Below, piece by piece: positions 63,830-64,000 of a stretch of 64,000 nt of DNA. Origin of the DNA: Halocaridina rubra (taxonomy: Eukaryota > Arthropoda > Malacostraca > Decapoda > Atyidae); the NCBI GenBank assembly GCA_037179515.1, contig JAXCGZ010015129.1, positions 7,501-71,500 on the forward strand, written 5' to 3'. Within the stretch, counting starts at the first letter, position 1. Every line of letters begins with the position of its first letter. Position numbers and translations under genes: made by a program. The notes beneath the pieces are model-generated. The model did no database searches. It was not told where the DNA came from and was given only the letters and a program-made list of their open reading frames with translations.

Positions 63830-64000
63830 GTTACAATATTTGATATAATTGTTATTTTGTTAATGAACGAATCCATGTTTTGTTTACATTGAAAGTAATA
63901 AAGATGCCCACTAGGTGGCAGACAAGAACGTTCATAATGCCCTTTCAGTCTCCTATATTATTGTGCCTCATTTATCTATAAATATCTCCAAATTTAAGGA
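63830..64000. other. Unique sequence at window end
   Basis: 171 bp of non-repetitive A/T-rich sequence. The only notable item is a CTCF-like motif at 63908. No exon is recognised. Confidence 0.5.
63908..63921 (+). promoter_or_regulatory. CTCF-like binding motif
   Basis: CCACTAGGTGGCAG agrees with the core CTCF consensus CCASYAGRKGGCRS at every position. CTCF exists in arthropods. A single 14-bp match could arise by chance at genome scale, so binding is only a hypothesis. Confidence 0.35.

Overview
This window is eukaryotic, most likely from a decapod crustacean or a related arthropod. The evidence is a very high density of (TA)n, (GA)n and (AAT)n microsatellites, several non-LTR retrotransposon (LINE) families with crustacean-like tails (one ends in a GAACATAAG-type repeat), Tigger/pogo DNA transposons, and one spliced exon of a conserved animal gene. 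The taxon is inferred from sequence character and was not tested by search. Family letters are local names: LINE-A, -B, -C; TA and TB (two Tigger-like families); D; E (foldback); F.

Positions 1-54224 form an almost unbroken chain of TA-target DNA elements lying end to end, mostly joined by (TA)n tracts: TA0, TA1, TA2, D1, E1, TA3, TB1, E2, E3, TB3, D2, TA4, D3/F1, E4, F2, TA7. TA elements carry a Tigger-like transposase (decayed) in TA5, or only deletion remnants. In TA0, TA3 and TA4 the visible interior is a ~160-bp tandem repeat plus LINE insertions. Foldback E elements carry the same two ends as TA around long inverted arms and microsatellite-rich loops, so one transposase may have served all of them.

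Nesting is deep. TB1 (21685-32892) contains TA5 and a LINE-C copy; TA5 contains TA6; TA6 contains LINE-A5. E4 (45973-51575) contains LINE-A7, which contains LINE-B2. B2 is apparently full length and has an open 975-codon endonuclease/reverse-transcriptase ORF. Five of six independent LINE-A insertion events lie in the 160-bp repeat; four have 3' ends at only two monomer positions that resemble the LINE's own tail, a fifth matches one of them, and copy A1 abuts the 3' end of A2.

After 54225 the sequence looks like a host intron with insertions (TB2, decayed LINE pieces, LINE-B3 inside LINE-B4, foldback E5). It contains one convincing host exon at 57379-57520, matching PYROXD2 (pyridine nucleotide-disulphide oxidoreductase domain 2), followed by a GC-type splice donor. 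No rRNA, CRISPR array or complete tRNA gene was seen; one tRNA-derived SINE is present.
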